In this document: positions 37,301 to 53,329 of the stretch, piece after piece
Layout of the letters: each line of letters opens with the position of its first letter
How positions within the stretch are numbered: the first letter of the stretch is position 1
From: Cymbidium sinense
Taxonomy: Eukaryota; Streptophyta; Magnoliopsida; Asparagales; Orchidaceae
Reading direction: 5' to 3'
Assembly (NCBI GenBank): GCA_021442155.1
Contig: CM038216.1
Coordinates: forward strand, 152,235,009-152,299,008
Length of the DNA: 64,000 nucleotides
The notes under the pieces: generated by a model
What the model was told of the DNA's origin: nothing
What the model saw: the letters and a program-made list of their open reading frames with translations, nothing else
Databases searched by the model: none
Program-made: the position numbers and the translations under genes

Positions 37301-37466
37301 TTACTTAAAGAATATATTTGTTTACTTGGACCAGATTCGGGCGATGAAGAAAAGGAAGAAAGCTGGGAAGTATGTCAAGAAAGTCAAGGCCAAGACGAGG
37401 AGGAAGATGCATGAGCTCGAGAATCCATTGGAGCCTGATGAGTTTGCACATCTCTGGAAAGAATGA
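30529..37466 (+). CDS. BRX1: BRX1 homolog, ribosome biogenesis factor (eight exons, one frameshift)
   Basis: BRX1 is a nucleolar Brix-domain protein needed to assemble the 60S ribosomal subunit. Exons: 30,529-30,716; 30,794-30,935; 31,732-31,810; 33,217-33,341; 35,257-35,357; 36,320-36,388; 36,463-36,561; 37,335-37,466; all introns are GT-AG. The product would be about 311 residues, the usual size. A basic N-terminus (MAKKRKQLEA) leads into the Brix domain from about residue 52 (KVLITCSRRI), with YRHLMLNVVSLLPHSKKD, DLYLWMARSPDGPSVKFLV, MEELKLTGNHLKGSRP, DHIFTFSIADNHIWFRNFQ and EVGPRFCLNPIKIFGG. A Lys/Arg-rich tail follows and the C-terminus is NPLEPDEFAHLWKE. The start is ATG at 30,529, not the GTG six bases before. 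Oddity: exon lengths total 935 bases. Exon 5 begins ATTTTGG where the conserved Ile-Phe-Gly needs ATTTTTGG, so the frame is lost at residue 179 and would stop in exon 6. Sequence error or recent inactivation are both possible. Confidence 0.93.
33807..33888 (+). repeat. (TA)n microsatellite in BRX1 intron 4
   Basis: Uninterrupted TA dinucleotides for about 80 bases. A (TCA)n tract (34,318-34,354) lies in the same intron. Confidence 0.95.
35713..35862 (+). mobile_element. Au-like SINE in BRX1 intron 5 (diverged)
   Basis: A tRNA-like head with an A-box-like GAGCAATGGTTAGGCTGCC and a B-box-like CAGTCACGGTTTAATTC is followed by the Au-family body: TTCATGGAAAT, TTCATTAATTCAAGAGTAAAA, CTGCATTATACATCAATCCC and CTGAAACCTGCATTTGCAAGA. 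The order corresponds to the Au SINE consensus (GGTAAGGCTGCGTACA, GACCC, GGGAGC). CpG sites appear decayed to TG and CA, so the copy is old. Confidence 0.6.
35936..36142 (+). mobile_element. Poly(A)-tailed SINE-like insertion in BRX1 intron 5
   Basis: A compact GC-rich insert in an AT-rich intron. It has a pol III B-box-like GTTCGATTCTC (from 35,994), ends in a run of 15 A (36,128-36,142), and has ATTGT on both sides (35,941 and 36,142), which may be a short target duplication. The sharp composition change and intact poly(A) suggest a younger insertion than the Au-like copy next to it. I do not recognise the family. Confidence 0.5.
36894..36992 (+). repeat. (TA)n/(ATA)n simple repeat in BRX1 intron 7
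   Basis: A short TA run followed by imperfect AATA and ATA units. Confidence 0.85.
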
Positions 37467-37599
37467 AACCTGTCTCTCTGCCTCTTTGTTTTTGCTGGTA
37501 TTTCTCGCTGGCGCATGGATTTTGTTTTCATCCCCAGCCTTTTTATTATGTAGTTCTCCTGCGAGAGAGCAAGTTTTTCAGTAGAAGAACTGAAGTAAT

Positions 37600-41134
<3,535 letters not shown>

Positions 41135-41217
41135 CAATTTTTTTAAACTAAGTATCATTAGAATATTAATTAAGTAATTAAGTATTAATAAAAAAATATT
41201 TAAGAATAGGTATAGTC
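41135..41217 (+). repeat. MULE terminal inverted repeat, left
   Basis: Starts CAATTTTTTTAAACTAAG and ends TTAAGAATAGGTATAGTC. Similarity to the right end continues more loosely for about 40 further bases (ACTAATGTGG...CGATCGACGCGACGC). Confidence 0.9.
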
Positions 41218-41849
41218 AACTAATGTGGCCACGCCACATCGATCGACGCGACGCATATAATGAATATGCCTACTTAGGGCGTACTCAACACCGGATATAT
41301 AATTATCGCCAAGAAGATTCTCAACACAATTGACAAATGATCATAGATATCAAACCTAACTAATTGCAGTACATCAATCCCTAACTAATTGCAGTACATC
41401 AAAAAGAAAAAAAGAACATATTTAACTGAATAAATCAAAATAATTATGTTATTTGATTCAGTCTAATCGATTTAACAAAAAAAAAATTATCCAAATCGAC
41501 CAAATACACACCCCAACTTATAAAAGATTTTTTTGATTTTCTAGTTTAAACCCGTTGTCAAGTACACATAATGGTTGTCTTCTCAAATAATCATCATTTC
41601 CCTCATATATTCTTAATAAAAAATGAACCAAATTGCAGTACATTAGCTCACAACTTATGTTAGAATTCAGATCCTCCCAAAATTGAGATTCAAGTAGTTC
41701 AAAGAAAGTGCACATGAAATATAACAAAGGTAGTACAGATGTAGTACAGACACATAAATGATCATTAAGCATAAATGATCAATAAATGAAATAGATAAAA
41801 ACAAACGTAGTATAGACGCACAAGTAGACTACCCTAAATATCTAACGCC

Positions 41850-42215
41850 TCCGCTGCTCAGGAATCGCACTACCTCAGTGTGTACCGGTCGTGCACGGAT
41901 GGACGGCCACGCAAATGGTGACCCTCCGCAAAGATCTTCGCCAGTCAAGGCTTGATCGCCCCGTGATCGGAAGATAGTTCTCGTGACTCATATGTAAGGA
42001 CTGGATCGATACATGATGGACTGGATCAAGAAAGTAGATGACCGACGCTCCATGATGACACCTCAGGCACCGACTAATATGTGTCCTATGTACACATCCG
42101 TGTCTCTAGCCTGCTGCACCTATCAACGCATCCTCAGCTCGTGCATCATCCACATGGTCAAGTATGGTCAAAGATGTCCCGAGTCAGAGATGTGCTCCTC
42201 CTACACGAAAAATAG
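41850..42215 (-). pseudogene. Possible 3' exon of the PMD gene
   Basis: GC-richer block inside the MULE, preceded on the minus strand by a good acceptor (CGTGTAG at about 42,210). It reads EEHISDSGHL, then LTMWMMHELRMR, then QARDTDVYIGHIL, with several in-frame stops. No known domain; C-terminal tails of PMD proteins are variable, so this is inferred from position. Confidence 0.35.
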
Positions 42216-42299
42216 TATGAAAAATTAGCACTTATATAAATATTGAATTCAAATGAATATTTATATTATCACTTACATAAATACGCTCCACTGGTGCTC

Positions 42300-43520
42300 T
42301 GCCATAGTAAGCGGTTGGAGGATCTTTGTGGCCAAGAATACTGAGAAGCTCACATCCAATGTACATTGGCTAATACCGTCATCCCGTCCACATCCTCATC
42401 TAAGCCCTCGACGAGGCAATTCCTCCGCCTCTCCCAAGCGGCAATGTGTGACTGGTGATAATCAACCCAGTCGACATCTCTTTACCCCGACCATCAACCC
42501 TTTTGAAACTAAGATCAACTAGGGCTACATCTACTCTGGGAATGAGGCCAAACTGGCACAACACTCTATCTGATAAATGCCACTCAACCCTCTTCCAGCT
42601 GATCAAAGGGACTCGTGATAACCATATCTCAGAGCCTACTGAGCATATATCTGATAGACGTGCCGTGATCTGCTCACTATACGACTCCCAAATCACATGC
42701 ACATATTAAAAATTATGTTAAATTAGAATATGCATTATAGATATTTGAGCAAGTTATTAGTCCAACCCGAAAAGCCGCAAGCCATCCAAATTTCATTTCA
42801 GTATCAACGTTTGGTTGTCTTTGAACATACTTTTCGTTTCATCTGTACACACAACATAGTTTAAACACATATATAAGCTAAAAATTTGAAAGTACAATTA
42901 ACAAAATATACCTCAACCCAACGTTGAGATCATCAAGCTCAGTAGGATATGACATGTGAGTTGGCCTCCACATGAATATGCTCCAAGACCATATCAAGGA
43001 GGTGTAGTTATCCATGTCAGTTGGGCCTAATCGACTGCATAACTCCCTATATAGAGCTAGAATTCGCACCCATAGCCATCGATCAATGTATCCATGTCCT
43101 CTAGTAGTGATAGATAAAGTGGACCTCAACTGTCCAGAAGTAAGAAACAACCAACGAAGAATGTAAGCACGAAAAAAAACTCTTCGGTGCTAAGCACGAC
43201 TCAGAAAGTCCACCTTAGCCACCTCAGATGCAATGTAAGGTGTGTGTCCATCTTAAATGTCGACCTGATGTGTGGACTGATCCGGTCATGATACATCACG
43301 TATGGTATGTGCCACTCCTTCAACATAAGAAAGTGTGACGTGGCCTCAAGTACAGTGCTCTGCCAAAAAAAATTGTCATTAACCAAAATAAAAAGTAAGC
43401 AGACATAACGTAAAAATATAAATTAAATATTACTTGTAGTATCGGGTGAGCCGCGATGCGACACGAGGCAATGCTAGATGAACCTCGCCAGGTGTCAAAT
43501 GGAGTGGCCTCTAGCATGGC
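42300..43520 (-). pseudogene. Plant mobile domain (PMD) protein gene carried by the MULE
   Basis: PMD (aminotransferase-like, MAIN/MAIL-type) proteins occur both in plant transposons and as host factors in transposon silencing and development. Exon pieces in transcript order: 43,520-43,434 (ends CRIAAHPILQ, donor GTAATA); about 43,359-42,912 (LKEWHIPYVMYHDRISPHI, then after a frameshift ILALYRELCSRLGPTDM and SLIWSWSIFMWRP, then DDLNVGLR, donor GTATAT); and about 42,700-42,310 (IWESYSEQITARLSDIC, LISWKRVEWHLSDRVLCQFG, then one frame over WVDYHQSHIAAWERRRNCLV). These match the second half of the PMD: the ALYREL segment, the LLQ-WAWER segment, the WEPY segment and the E-HLPDRV-RQFG segment. The RWRPETHTF motif is only faintly visible (about 43,230). 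Several frameshifts. The gene is oriented with and downstream of the transposase, ending inside the same inverted repeats. Confidence 0.75.
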
Positions 43521-43729
43521 TACATCACCAGCCTAGGCTGACACTCCGCCATCATACATGTCAAAAAAATAAGAAATCGAGAATGCAAAAAAATAAGCAC
43601 AAAATTAAAGTACGATGACCTATAGTGTTAACTAAATAGAAAAATTAGAGTACTACAACCTAAAAGGGAAATCTAAGTAACATCCTATGGGTAAAATCTA
43701 ACATCATATAACTAAAAGGAGAACGCATC

Positions 43730-46230
43730 ACGTCATATATGTGGCACGATGACTGTATGACCCTTGCATGTACATGTGTTCTACCATCTATCGATATTTT
43801 CATCCATTGTATTAATCGCTCGCACCGTGTCCGACCTTCTCGCAAAAAAATTTGGTGGCTGTAATGCTATTAAGCCATGCTCTGCACTGAAAGATGACCA
43901 CTCATAATGGTCAAACAGCGTATGGAACTCATTTATGTATGTCAACTTATACACATGCGGTATATCCGCGTGACACACGCGGAGGTAGTTCAACCGTCTA
44001 AATCTCAGCGCTGCAACTACATGTGAGTATGACCAATGATATATGATCATTTTGTTGCAACTACAATTACAAAGATCGTTATCTAGCAAATCAACTCTGA
44101 ATGATCGGCTAGACTGCCAAAACTTGCATCTCATGATGATATTCACGTTCGGAAATGTCTAACCTGCCTTTCAGTACGTTGTAACATTGTGGATACCCTT
44201 TGCGTAAAAATAGACAAGTTGGCATCCACTTGTTGAGTTGCAGTGGCTAGTCTTTTCATGAACAAAGCTACTAAGTTATAGTAGATAACAGTGATTAGAG
44301 CCTAAATCGGTAAACTATGTGCCCGTTTCAGGACACCATTAAAACACTTAGATGCATTAGTTGTCATTGTCCCATAGCGCATTCCACCGTCGTGCACAAG
44401 TGACCATTTAACCGGGTCACGCTCTACAAGCCATGTGTGTGCTTTCTCTTTCACAATTTTAATATCTAGCATTAATCGATTGAACTGACCGATATCATCA
44501 GTATTTTCTGTCATATACATCTTTTGACATAGAAATTCAACATCATCAATACCCAATCTACATATTACCTTTTTAAAATTTTCACACAGATGATGCAAAT
44601 AGTGTCTGTGAGCTGCCCATGAAAATACTTCTTTACATTCACGTAATAAACCAGCATGTTTATTAAATATTATGCATATCACGTCCAGTAGACACAACAA
44701 GCAACATATCATGCAAGCATATCAAGAACCACAACCAGACATCAATCGACTCGCATCACAATAAGAAAGGCTGGAAACAACCCATTATTTCCATCGATTC
44801 CAACAACAGTTAATAATGTACCACGATACTTGCCTAATAAAAAAGTACCGTCTAAGCTCAGCACTGGTCGGCAGCTACTCCATCCCATGATTGAAGGACC
44901 AAATGCCCAAAAAGTCTCTGAAGTTCTCGCTAGATCAATTCGTACTTAAGTAAAGTACTGCAAATTTATTCCATATAAAGACTTGGAGTCCTGTAAGACT
45001 CTTTCCAACTATCAAATATAACTTTTATTGCCTTATGCCTTACATCTCAAGCCTTCATGTATGAAACTTTAACATTGAATTTCGACTCCATTCTACCTAT
45101 AATCTCCCTAGATTTCAGATCTATCTGGTGCCTAATCACAGGTATAATGAAGTAAGCTATGAATTTTAAACTACACTGTCGATGACTGGCTGCACTTACT
45201 GCATTAATACATCTATGATTTTCATCAACTCTTGATATTCTCCAAGCACCCCCTAAGCGTCTGCTGCTGCTACAATGAAAACGCCACTTACTTGGTCTTG
45301 TAGGACTATCATGTTGTACGCATACAATCGTGTAGTTCTTTTGGTAAGAGGTAACTGTTTGGAATTGAACATTATTTACTATGCACCACCCAACAACAAT
45401 AAATTGCAGACTCCGTTTACTTGCAAAACACATACCTTCGGCAAGGTCACCACGGATTTCAATATCATCTGTTAGGACAGTTTCATCAGATGAGCCGTCA
45501 AAGTAAACATCGTTGTCCCACTCTCTCATAGTTTGACACATCCGGACATACTCATTTGTGGACAACAAATGACTCTCACTGTCAATATTTCAGAGTGAGT
45601 GATTTTTTAGAAGATTATGATTGTCTAGATTCCCAAGCATAGTGGCTTCTATCCCGAGTGAACAGTCATCATCACTAATATCCTCTTCAGACTCACTACT
45701 TGAAACACTGCTCATAGTTTGTTACTCATATTTTCCCCGGCAGACTGAGACATACGGTCTTTTCCGAACGATGACAACATCATCATCACACAAAACTCAT
45801 AAGTTGGATGACAACCTATCATATTAATTACAAGAAAACAGAGAAAGGTTGACCATATATTACACGGGAATCAACTAAGCCGCTGGTGTCCTCGAGGTGC
45901 ATGCGATGAAATCAAGCGCTGGTATATCTATTGACCTTATTATTATCGATGTGGATGCAATATTAACATCCTCCACTTACATACAACACCAACATCCGAC
46001 GGAAGCCTCATCCTGTAACCGCAAAACGTCATCGCTATATACATGCTATAAATTCACCACCCACGGATAACGACCGTAAAAGTGATTGTGTGATGCTCGG
46101 ATCAATGTGCAAGGTTCTCATAATGTTGCTTCACCGAAGGTGCTCGTAGAACCTTAACTGGATGATTTGACCTCCCACATAACTTGGACTGAATTGCTCA
46201 TCGATACTTAGTTTGCCTCTATAGAAAAAG
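43730..46230 (-). pseudogene. MURA-type MULE transposase, inactivated
   Basis: Transposase of Mutator-like elements. N-terminal remains include GRYPWVVNL (about 46,060) and an acidic stretch (SSSESEEDISDDD, about 45,700). The MuDR DNA-binding region includes EGMCFASKRSLQF and VNNVQFQTV (45,450-45,330), KWRFHCSSS and GGAWRISRVDENHRC, up to SYMKA at 45,050. There the usual Trp is a stop, and the frame continues as KAIKVIFDSWKESY. The DDE core shows FWAFGPSIMGW and LSLDGTFLLGKYRGTLL with the first Asp (about 44,900-44,800). IIFNKHAGLL stands where ISDRH with the second Asp is expected. WSLVHDGGMRYGTMTTNASK and CFNGVLKRAHSLPI follow (to 44,302). A SWIM finger (CNCSCNKMIIYHWSYSHV, about 44,060) has Tyr for its third Cys, and a CTCKGH knuckle remnant ends the gene. 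Another stop lies near 45,590. Confidence 0.85.
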
Positions 46231-46479
46231 ATTAACGAAACAAATTCTCTATTCATTCTTGCAAAACAAATTATATGAATAATTAGAAATTTATAATAAT
46301 CGATACCCTAAATAATACTACCATTGGCTACTTAACACCTGAACTGTAATGCCAACACAAACCTACAAATCAAATCCCAAACAAAAGTCTAACCATACAA
46401 CTCTAATCCCTAGCACACTCTAATTCCTAGAACACATACTCTATTAATTTATAAATTGATAAAAATAGGGATTTACCGT

Positions 46480-46935
46480 GTGTTTACAAAAAACGATGGA
46501 GAAGTGCAAAAAAAAAGGTAGAATTCGCCACAGGAAATTTCCTCGAACAAAATGGAGCTGCCGGAATTGTCGCCGGAAGCTAATGTTGGCTTCCAACGGT
46601 TGCTAGATGGGAGATGGAAGTCGTCAAACGGCATGAACGTGGCTGTCGGGAAGAAATGAAGTTTCTTTCGAATACTCGGAGAAGATGATGCAATGCAGGC
46701 AGTTGGAGCTATGCTAACGGCTGCCGGGAAGCTTCGAGATGGAGAGGAGCATCCTCGAAGGGTGGAAATGGTTGGTCGGAGCTCCTATGGGCGGCGAAAT
46801 CCACGTTCGAGGGCGAATAGAGTGAAACAGAGAGAGATAGACGATCAATTCTAATATAGTCGCCCACAGGCGGAACCTCAATTTCATGGATACCATGCCA
46901 ATGCGTCGAATCGACGCTACGCCCACTAGTTGGGC
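46480..46935 (-). other. MULE subterminal 5' leader
   Basis: GC-rich sequence between the right inverted repeat and the transposase, with CCGGAA/TTCCGG-like words and GGCTGCCGGGAAG. The minus-strand frame 46,714-46,926 reads through the subterminal repeat and is not a gene. It probably contains the transposase promoter and 5' untranslated region. Confidence 0.4.
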
Positions 46936-47016
46936 GACTATACCTATTCTTAAATTTTTTTATTAATACTTAATTACCTAATTAATATTCTAATGATACT
47001 TAGTTTAAAAAAATTG
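46936..47016 (-). repeat. MULE terminal inverted repeat, right
   Basis: Complement of the left end: GACTATACCTATTCTTAA at the inner side and TTAGTTTAAAAAAATTG at the outer side, two bases shorter than the left copy, with one clear substitution (TAATTACCTAATTAA against the left TTAATTAAGTAATTA). Confidence 0.9.
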
Positions 47017-48850
<1,834 letters not shown>

Positions 48851-48869
48851 CCAAAGGAAAAGCTTTAGT

Positions 48870-49520
48870 TGGAACCTTTAGTCCTAGAACATCTAGCATT
48901 ACTTGTTTTATATATGATAAGATTGACCATTATGTAAGTACTTGTCCTCGATGAAACTTAGACATAAATACGAAGAATGAGGATCACCAAACAGAAACAT
49001 TTGATGACCAAATTATATTAGACCATTGTAAAGAGGCTAGTGATGCAGATGAAGTATTGGATGAGTCACATATATTTGTTATAGCTTTGTGTATTGGCTA
49101 CCTCATGAGCTAATGCTATTTAGAGGAGCACATCAATTTTTCACATTTATTTTAAGAGTGGTGAGAAGACATGTAAAATAATCATTGATAATTATAGTTG
49201 CATGAATGTTATTGTCACTTATGCTTTGCCTAAGATGAAGCTCACCCTGCAACACCTAAAGCTTTATAAGATTGCCTAGATATATAATATCACCATCTCT
49301 ATATCTTAATGTTGTCTTATCCCCATCCAATTAGGATAATATAATGATAAATTTTGGTGTGATATCCTTCTAAGGAATGTTACCCATATACTCTTAAGTA
49401 AACTTTAGCTTTTTGACATGAATGTTTAAATTATGGATATTTTAATGCATATACTTTTAAATTTCAAGATAAGAGAATTTTGTTATATTCAATTAAACCT
49501 AAAGAGGTTACCTCATAATA
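48870..49520 (+). pseudogene. Gag zinc knuckle and protease remnants (chromovirus)
   Basis: CFIYDKIDHYVSTCP (about 48,905) is a CCHC knuckle in which the second Cys is Tyr and the Gly before His is Asp. Further on, SCMNVIVTYALPKMKLTL (about 49,197), CLIPIQLG, YNDKFWCDILLRNVTHILL (about 49,340) and LFDMNV give the order of chromovirus proteases, where GSCxNVVS, LVPIQ, YKDxIWCDVLPMDVGHILLG and WLFDxxV are expected. The catalytic region before SCMNV is eroded, and several stops interrupt the frame. Confidence 0.7.
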
Positions 49521-49750
49521 GCATCATCTTCTACCCATATAGAAAGAAAGTCCCCACATGTTATTAATAAATGTCAATTTCAATTAAAGATCAATGTGAA
49601 TATTATTTTTGCTCTAGTTGTCCTAACTTCTATAAACCAACTCTTGGTTGAATTCTTTCCATATGAAATGTGAGAACTTATATTTCAATAACAAGATATT
49701 TGTCCTAACGAATTGCCTAGTTAGCTTCCCCCATTAAGAAGCATCCAATA

Positions 49751-52545
49751 TGTTGACTTTATGAGCCCCATCTTATATCAAATTGATTTTGGTGATAACA
49801 AACATATGTTAAAATACAACTAATCAAGTTAAATTTAAGTGTGCAGGAAAAATTCTTCACCGCCTGGTTCTTCAGTTATATCAAATTGCTAAAGCTACTG
49901 GACATGGACTGAGTGAGAATTTTTCTAAGAATTACTATATTAAAGTAAATAAAAAGCTCACTAAATTAAAATAAATAAATAATTAATTTTTAGATTTATG
50001 ATTCTAAAATTATTTATATTTTTCTATATCTTAATATTACAATTATTCATGAAGTTATCCATTTTGGATAGTATGAACTAAATGCATGATATAAGTTCCA
50101 TTAAATGTGTGTTAAAATAAGATAAATTATGTATAAACTTTATTAAATCATTTCCATGTCATTCATAATTTTTATTCATAATTATTAGTGCATGAAAATT
50201 GAATTATCCCAAAATTATTCTTTTTCCTCCTATTCTCTCTCATATTATTCTTTCTTTTCTCTCTTATTATCATTTTCATATTAGCATTTTTTTGGCCAAA
50301 ATTTTAATGCATTTTGTGTAATAAATTATGTGAAATTCATTCAAAAAATTTTATATTATTTTCTCTCATTTTTCATATTTTAAAATCAATTCATTTGAAT
50401 TTCTGAATTTGAATTATTTTTCAATTATTCTTTAATTCAAACTTCTTTATGCATGACATGTACTTGCTAAATCAAATCAAATCAAATCTTTTATGGAATA
50501 TGTTGAATGTCCCAAGCATAATTAATTATGATTATTAAGAGCTTAATTAATTTATTTTACATTTAAATTGAAATCAATTCTCTTTTTCAAAATAATTCCA
50601 TTCATTTTTCAAATTTGACTTATTTTAGGAAAGTTTAAGGGAGGCCAGCACCATGCTTTAAATTTATTAAATTTATATGTTATTTAAACATTCAATAAGT
50701 ATAGAATACAATCAGCTTTGATTTAAAATTAATCCATGCATTATCTTAAGAATTTCTTATTTTAGGAAACCTCATTGGCCGAATTCTTTGAAGTGGATTT
50801 TATTGAATTTATTTTATTCAAAACTCTCTCCTTCATATCTAAACTCCCTTGGACAAACTTTTTATGGGATTTTCTTCTTCCTTGGCCGTGAATCACATAT
50901 CATACATTCCATATTGGGTTTAAACAAATTTGTAAAGAAGCCTATGGTAGATTATTTTGCCCGATCCCCTCTCCTTTGATTTTGAAATTTAAATTGATGC
51001 TAAATCAATTTCCCTCTCATTGGATCAGTTTTTAGCCGACCCTAGACTCCTCCCTCATCTATTTAAGAGCCTTATTTTAACTTTAAAAAGGTTCCAAAAA
51101 GTTAAAAACTTTTTCTTGCTCTCTTGCTCATCCTTGGCCAATTCCTATAAGATCAATTCTTGGAGAATTTTTGTGATATAAGTGCAAGAATTCCTCATCA
51201 TTCTTCTGTTTCCCTTGGACATTCATTTGGCTTGAATATTGATTGAAAAAAATTTAAGGTTTGGTGTGATTCCACCCTTGACCGAAAACATCAACTTTTT
51301 GGTGTTTATTTTATAAGGTGTTAAGTTCTTAAACTTCTCTTATTTCTTCTTGGCTTTGAAGTTTACAAGGTTATGTAAAGTTTCTTATGTTTATTCATGA
51401 CATAATCTTTAGATTTTGTTTGGCCAAGAACAAAGATAAGAAGATCAATTTGTGTGGACTTTATCTTCTTTGATATTCTTTTGATTTCTTGTTTGACCTA
51501 AAGCTAACATGAGGAAATCAATTTATTTTGTGCGTAATCATTAAATATTCTTTTTGTTTCTTGTTTGGATGAAGTCTTTTTAAAGGTTATTAATTTTTTA
51601 AGTGCTTAATTATTTGAATATCCATTGTTTATCCCTTTGGCTTAAAGTTTCATATAAGTTGGTTAAATTTGATTGTGCTTAAAAGCTTATTACCTCTATT
51701 TTTCCATTTGGCCAACCACATCACATATTGCATAAGATATTTTGTGCTTATTGATTACTTATATTCAATTGGTTTATGCATATGTTATGTGATAGCTTTC
51801 ATGTGATATAATTCAAATCCTTATTCAAGTGATTGTTTAGTTATTCAAATTGCAAATACCTTTATCATTTGGAAGAAAGTTGGCTTGTGTGAAAAAAGAA
51901 TTCAAAGTAAAGTTTTTGGTAATTGAATTTTAATTTCCATTCTCAATTCAATCAAGAAAATCATTTCAAACCTTTTAAAGATCATTCAAGCAACATTAAG
52001 TTACTTAATTGTATTAAATATTTGATTAAAAATCTATTTTAATTTCATTTAAAATTAAAGTGAGCTATCTTTTTTATTAATATTCGATTACCTTAATATT
52101 AGTATAGATAGGGTTGTGAGTGCAACAATATTTTAAAATTGAGAGTTAGACTTGTATCTTTCTCTTTACTTTGTCTTGATTTCTTATTGGGTTGTACTTG
52201 TCCGTTAAGGAAAGTATGTGTTAGGTTGTGCTTGCCCATAAAATAAAGTACTTGTTGGGTTGTACTTGCCTGTGAAGGAGAGTACAAGAGATTTGTTGTA
52301 ATCTCAATTTTTCTTTAGTGAATTCTAACCTGGGTGGCTAGGCATGGATGTAGGCTGATTTTTAAGATTTGATCGAACCATGTAAAAATCTTTGTATCTT
52401 TTTCTTTATTTTCCAACACTTTACTTTTTTTATTATTGCTTTTTCTATTACTTCATTTACTAAAGTATTATTATTAAATATTTAAGTCTTCTACAAAATA
52501 TAAAATTAAATTATCTGAAATTTATTTTTAAAACTCAATTCAGTT
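49751..52545 (+). mobile_element. Probable Copia (SIRE/Maximus-type) LTR inserted in the chromovirus
   Basis: Begins near TGTTGACTTTATGAGCCCC followed by CAAATTGATTTTGGTGATAAC and AAGTGTGCAGG, the usual opening of these long Copia LTRs. A TATA-like CTATTTAAG lies near 51,059. The end region holds three units of about 65 bases with GGGTTGTACTTG(C/T)C (52,190, 52,230, 52,256), then GGCATGGATGTAGGC and CGAACCATGTAAAAATC, which match the GTGGACGTAGGC and GAACCACGTAAAAATC phrases near the end of SIRE-type LTRs. No Copia genes follow, so it is probably a solo LTR. Exact ends and a target duplication are not clear. Confidence 0.55.
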
Positions 52546-53329
52546 ATAGCTAAGCAACATAATATGCTATAGTGCTAATTTGATGTAACATATCAAAAAA
52601 GAAAATGACATGTCACAAGGTTCCAACTAAAAGCTTAAACTCATGAGGACTTTATTATGCCTTATGTGTTGTGATATTTTATATTTATGTCACATGTATT
52701 GATTATGTGGTAACAGATGTATTTGATCATGTTTAAGTGTTGTATAAGAGTTGTGATTGAAATCATTTAGTATTTTAGTGTCAAAAGTGCATCATTAGTA
52801 TAGTGTCTAGATTCTAGCTTTCTAGCACCTTAGCACTATGATAAGGTTTCTAGACAAAGAAGTCAACACTTAGGCGCTGGCTTGTGGCGCCTCGATGCTG
52901 CGAAATGATATGTTCTAATTTTTTTTAAATTTGTAGTAGTTTTTCCTAAGGGACACATCTATTAGGTTGTTATAACTTATATAAACCTTTTCCTGACTTA
53001 ATGGAGAAAATTAAATTAGGCTTTTTTTGTGAAAATTTAGAGTGAAAACTCTTAAATTGGAGCTTGATGGCAGACCATCTAGAGGATTTGGTGATTTATT
53101 GTTGTCATTCTACTTTGGTGAGTAGAACTCTTCACATCTCTTCCATTTTTGTGAGTGGAAGATCCGGAGCACCCTTCTTCTTCATCCACTATGATGTTCT
53201 CTTCATAATCTCTTCATCATAATTATTGGATCATCACTTCTTAATTTGCCATACCATCACACGAACTTAAATGAAAATATAAAGCTTAAACAATAAGTTG
53301 ATGATTTATTAACGAAGAATGTTATACAA

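Larger units (their letters stand above)
41135..47016 (-). mobile_element. Mutator-like element (MULE) carrying a plant mobile domain gene
   Basis: A 5.9-kb unit bounded by inverted repeats of 81-83 bases that differ at only a few positions. Its two genes are both on the minus strand: transposase first, PMD gene second. MULEs move by cut and paste using a MURA-type DDE transposase. The expected 9-bp target duplication is not evident (AGATCTTGA on the left, CCAACTTGG on the right), so the insertion is old, or the ends are placed a few bases off. Stops and frameshifts in both genes indicate a dead copy. The element is more GC-rich than its surroundings. Confidence 0.85.

Noticed and set aside
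42400..42709. Plus-strand frames of 84-89 codons in the MULE
   Set aside because: The minus strand in the same place encodes a clear PMD segment, so these are shadows.
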